Below, one piece after another: positions 62,758 through 64,000 of a DNA stretch of 64,000 bases. The stretch is from Clostridium novyi NT (GTDB lineage Bacteria > Bacillota > Clostridia > Clostridiales > Clostridiaceae): assembly GCF_000014125.1 (NCBI RefSeq), contig NC_008593.1:1550001-1614000 (forward strand), given 5' to 3'. Below the pieces are notes generated by a model. It was given only the letters and a program-made list of their open reading frames with translations. It was not told the origin of the DNA and did no database searches. Both the position numbers and the translations under genes were made by a program. Each line of letters starts with the position of its first letter. Positions within the stretch are counted from its first letter, which is position 1.

Positions 62758-63453
62758 TCATCTTTCTTTTAGTCTCTTTTCTCTATCTTTCCACAGTGGC
62801 AATATTTCACTCAAAAACTCATAAAACTCTTTTCTATGATTTTGATGTTTTATATGACAAAGTTCATGGATTATAACATATTCAATTAGTTCCCTATCTT
62901 CCTTTATTAATTCTAAATTCAACATTACATGATTTTTGTAAGGTGTATAGCTTCCCCATCTTCTCTTCATCTTTCTAATAGACAAAGTTGGTTTTTCAAA
63001 ATTATATTTTGTAAATTTTTCAAAGCATTCTTGAAAAACTCTTTCAAACTCTATTTTAGCACCTTCTCTATACCAATTATATAACAACTTTTTATTGTAT
63101 TCTTCATTGGTACTATACCGTGAATATATGTAAATATTATTCTCTTCTAATTTTACATAGTTCTTTTTAGAAGAGAATACATTAAGCTTATAGTTCTTTC
63201 CTAAATACCTATGGGTTGCTCCACTTTTATAACTTATTATCTCTTGTGTTGGAGGATTTTCTTTAAAGTACTTTTTCCTATCTAATATCCACTTAGATTT
63301 TTTTAAAATAATCTTCTTAACCTCTTCCTCACTTACTCCTAAAGGAGCAACTACTTCTACTGTACAATCAGGTTTAACTGAAATTTTTAAAGTCTTTCTT
63401 CTTTTGTAACTTAGTTTATATTCTATTTCCATGCCTTCATAATTAATTTTCAT
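62758..63453 (-). CDS. YgjP-type zinc metallohydrolase (DUF45/M48-like)
   Basis: Protein of 231 residues. The zinc-binding IIHELCHIKHQNHRKEF (HExxH plus third His) and the preceding MKRRWGSY motif are typical of the YgjP/SprT-like DUF45 family. The N-terminal ~80 residues are a beta domain (YKLSYKRRKTLKISV). In some genomes it neighbours restriction genes; here its upstream partner is a partial gene of unknown kind that overlaps it by four bases (ATGA). Confidence 0.9.
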   Translation of the reverse strand: MKINYEGMEIEYKLSYKRRKTLKISVKPDCTVEVVAPLGVSEEEVKKIILKKSKWILDRKKYFKENPPTQEIISYKSGATHRYLGKNYKLNVFSSKKNYVKLEENNIYIYSRYSTNEEYNKKLLYNWYREGAKIEFERVFQECFEKFTKYNFEKPTLSIRKMKRRWGSYTPYKNHVMLNLELIKEDRELIEYVIIHELCHIKHQNHRKEFYEFLSEILPLWKDREKRLKER

Positions 63454-64000
63454 GTGTTTTTATTAAAATCTTTAAATATTTCAGCAACCTTATCATTTAT
63501 ATATACAGCATCATCAATTAATGAAATCAATTTATATTTAAACTTATTATAATTATTTAAAATACTTCTTGGTAGTTTTATCGACATCATTCCTTCTTCA
63601 AAATTTAATAATTTATACCCCTTAATTTTTATCAATTCATTTGATTTTTTATTCATTTCTTCTAATTGTTCATGATTTTTGTATTCCTTATAATAAATAC
63701 TTTGAATTAAAAAATCAAAATAAACATGGTCTTGTGAAAAACTTAGTTCCTCATCATAGTATTCATACAATCCACATAAATATCTATCTTTATAATAAAA
63801 TGGGATATTTATAAATGCATTTGCTCTTTCTGTTATCCATGCATCTTTTATAGATGTTTTATACAACCTTTTTATTGTATTTACTTCTTTATTTTCATAT
63901 TCATCTATTATTTCTTTTGTCCAGTGATATACTTCCTCTATCCATTCATCTCTATCTTCAAGAGTTCTATTGCCAGTATTAAGAAATTTATTCCAATTAT
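63450..64000 (-). CDS. Uncharacterised protein, N-terminus outside the window
   Basis: The frame is open to the right edge, so at least 183 residues are present and the start lies beyond 64000; a TTG at 63866 is only an internal codon. Residues include NRTLEDRDEWIEEVYHW and a long helical, Tyr-rich and Lys-rich remainder without membrane helices. I do not recognise a family. It overlaps the YgjP-type gene by four bases, implying translational coupling. Confidence 0.65.
   Translation of the reverse strand, partial: NWNKFLNTGNRTLEDRDEWIEEVYHWTKEIIDEYENKEVNTIKRLYKTSIKDAWITERANAFINIPFYYKDRYLCGLYEYYDEELSFSQDHVYFDFLIQSIYYKEYKNHEQLEEMNKKSNELIKIKGYKLLNFEEGMMSIKLPRSILNNYNKFKYKLISLIDDAVYINDKVAEIFKDFNKNT

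Noticed and set aside
1..64000. CRISPR arrays, tRNA/rRNA genes, prophage or insertion sequences
   Set aside because: No regularly spaced repeats, tRNA-like cloverleaf with CCA-type end, rRNA sequence, transposase or phage structural gene was recognised.

Overview
The window is very AT-rich, with densely packed genes, strong Shine-Dalgarno sites and frequent GTG/TTG starts. Together with the lysine and preQ1 riboswitches, an acryloyl-CoA-type propionate operon and many c-di-GMP/MATE/amino-acid transport genes, this points to the chromosome of a Clostridium sensu stricto. A propionate-forming relative of C. novyi / C. botulinum group III is my best guess; that is inference from content, not a database match. 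No rRNA, tRNA, CRISPR array, prophage or intact insertion sequence was seen.

Layout. 1-7.1 kb: tail of a membrane protein, a MATE exporter behind a terminator-like leader hairpin, and two large membrane GGDEF-EAL proteins. 7.1-9 kb: an NSS-family amino-acid transporter whose 300-base leader encodes a phenylalanine-rich peptide followed by seven alternately pairing segments that include two terminators. 9-21 kb: chemoreceptor, DUF1002 protein, flavodoxin-fold reductase, DUF1835 protein, a lysine-riboswitch-controlled permease, DEAD-box helicase and cold-shock protein, VanZ protein, a GrpE paralogue and RNase Z. 21-23 kb: a divergent pair consisting of an aegerolysin-like (Gpp34/Cry34-type) protein and a predicted beta-pore-forming protein, i.e. 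a candidate binary toxin. 23-26.4 kb: class I ribonucleotide reductase nrdAB. 28-33.6 kb: propionate CoA-transferase, a VOC epimerase-like protein, and the activator and two subunits of a 2-hydroxyacyl-CoA (probably lactoyl-CoA) dehydratase, behind a far-upstream array of three palindromes at about 20-bp spacing.

34-42 kb: a small secreted basic protein, a thioredoxin reductase-like/glutaredoxin-like/glutathione peroxidase-like cassette, a CAP-domain protein, and the arginine/ornithine genes argC-argJ and argB-argD, divergently transcribed from a region with two ARG-box-like sites. 42-45.7 kb: a preQ1-I riboswitch followed by a 2-hydroxyacyl-CoA-dehydratase-like iron-sulfur protein, its ATP-dependent activator, then queD-queE-queC. 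This couples an ATP-driven low-potential reductase to queuosine biosynthesis and is the strongest candidate for an undescribed system. 46.7-50.2 kb: a four-gene metal-homeostasis operon (two COG0523/CobW-type GTPases, a PF03773 permease and its TIGR03943 partner) behind a Fur-family 7-1-7 operator.

50-64 kb: a single-domain diguanylate cyclase, a decayed WYL-type regulator, a cupin with a Tyr/Asn/Pro-rich leader region, a DUF255 thioredoxin-fold protein, a second MATE exporter, a DASS anion symporter/secreted protein/archaeal-type phosphoglycerate mutase operon facing a LysR regulator with three copies of one operator-like repeat, an M20 amidohydrolase, a YgjP-type metallohydrolase and a gene running off the right edge. 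Many gene pairs are separated by well-formed bidirectional terminators.
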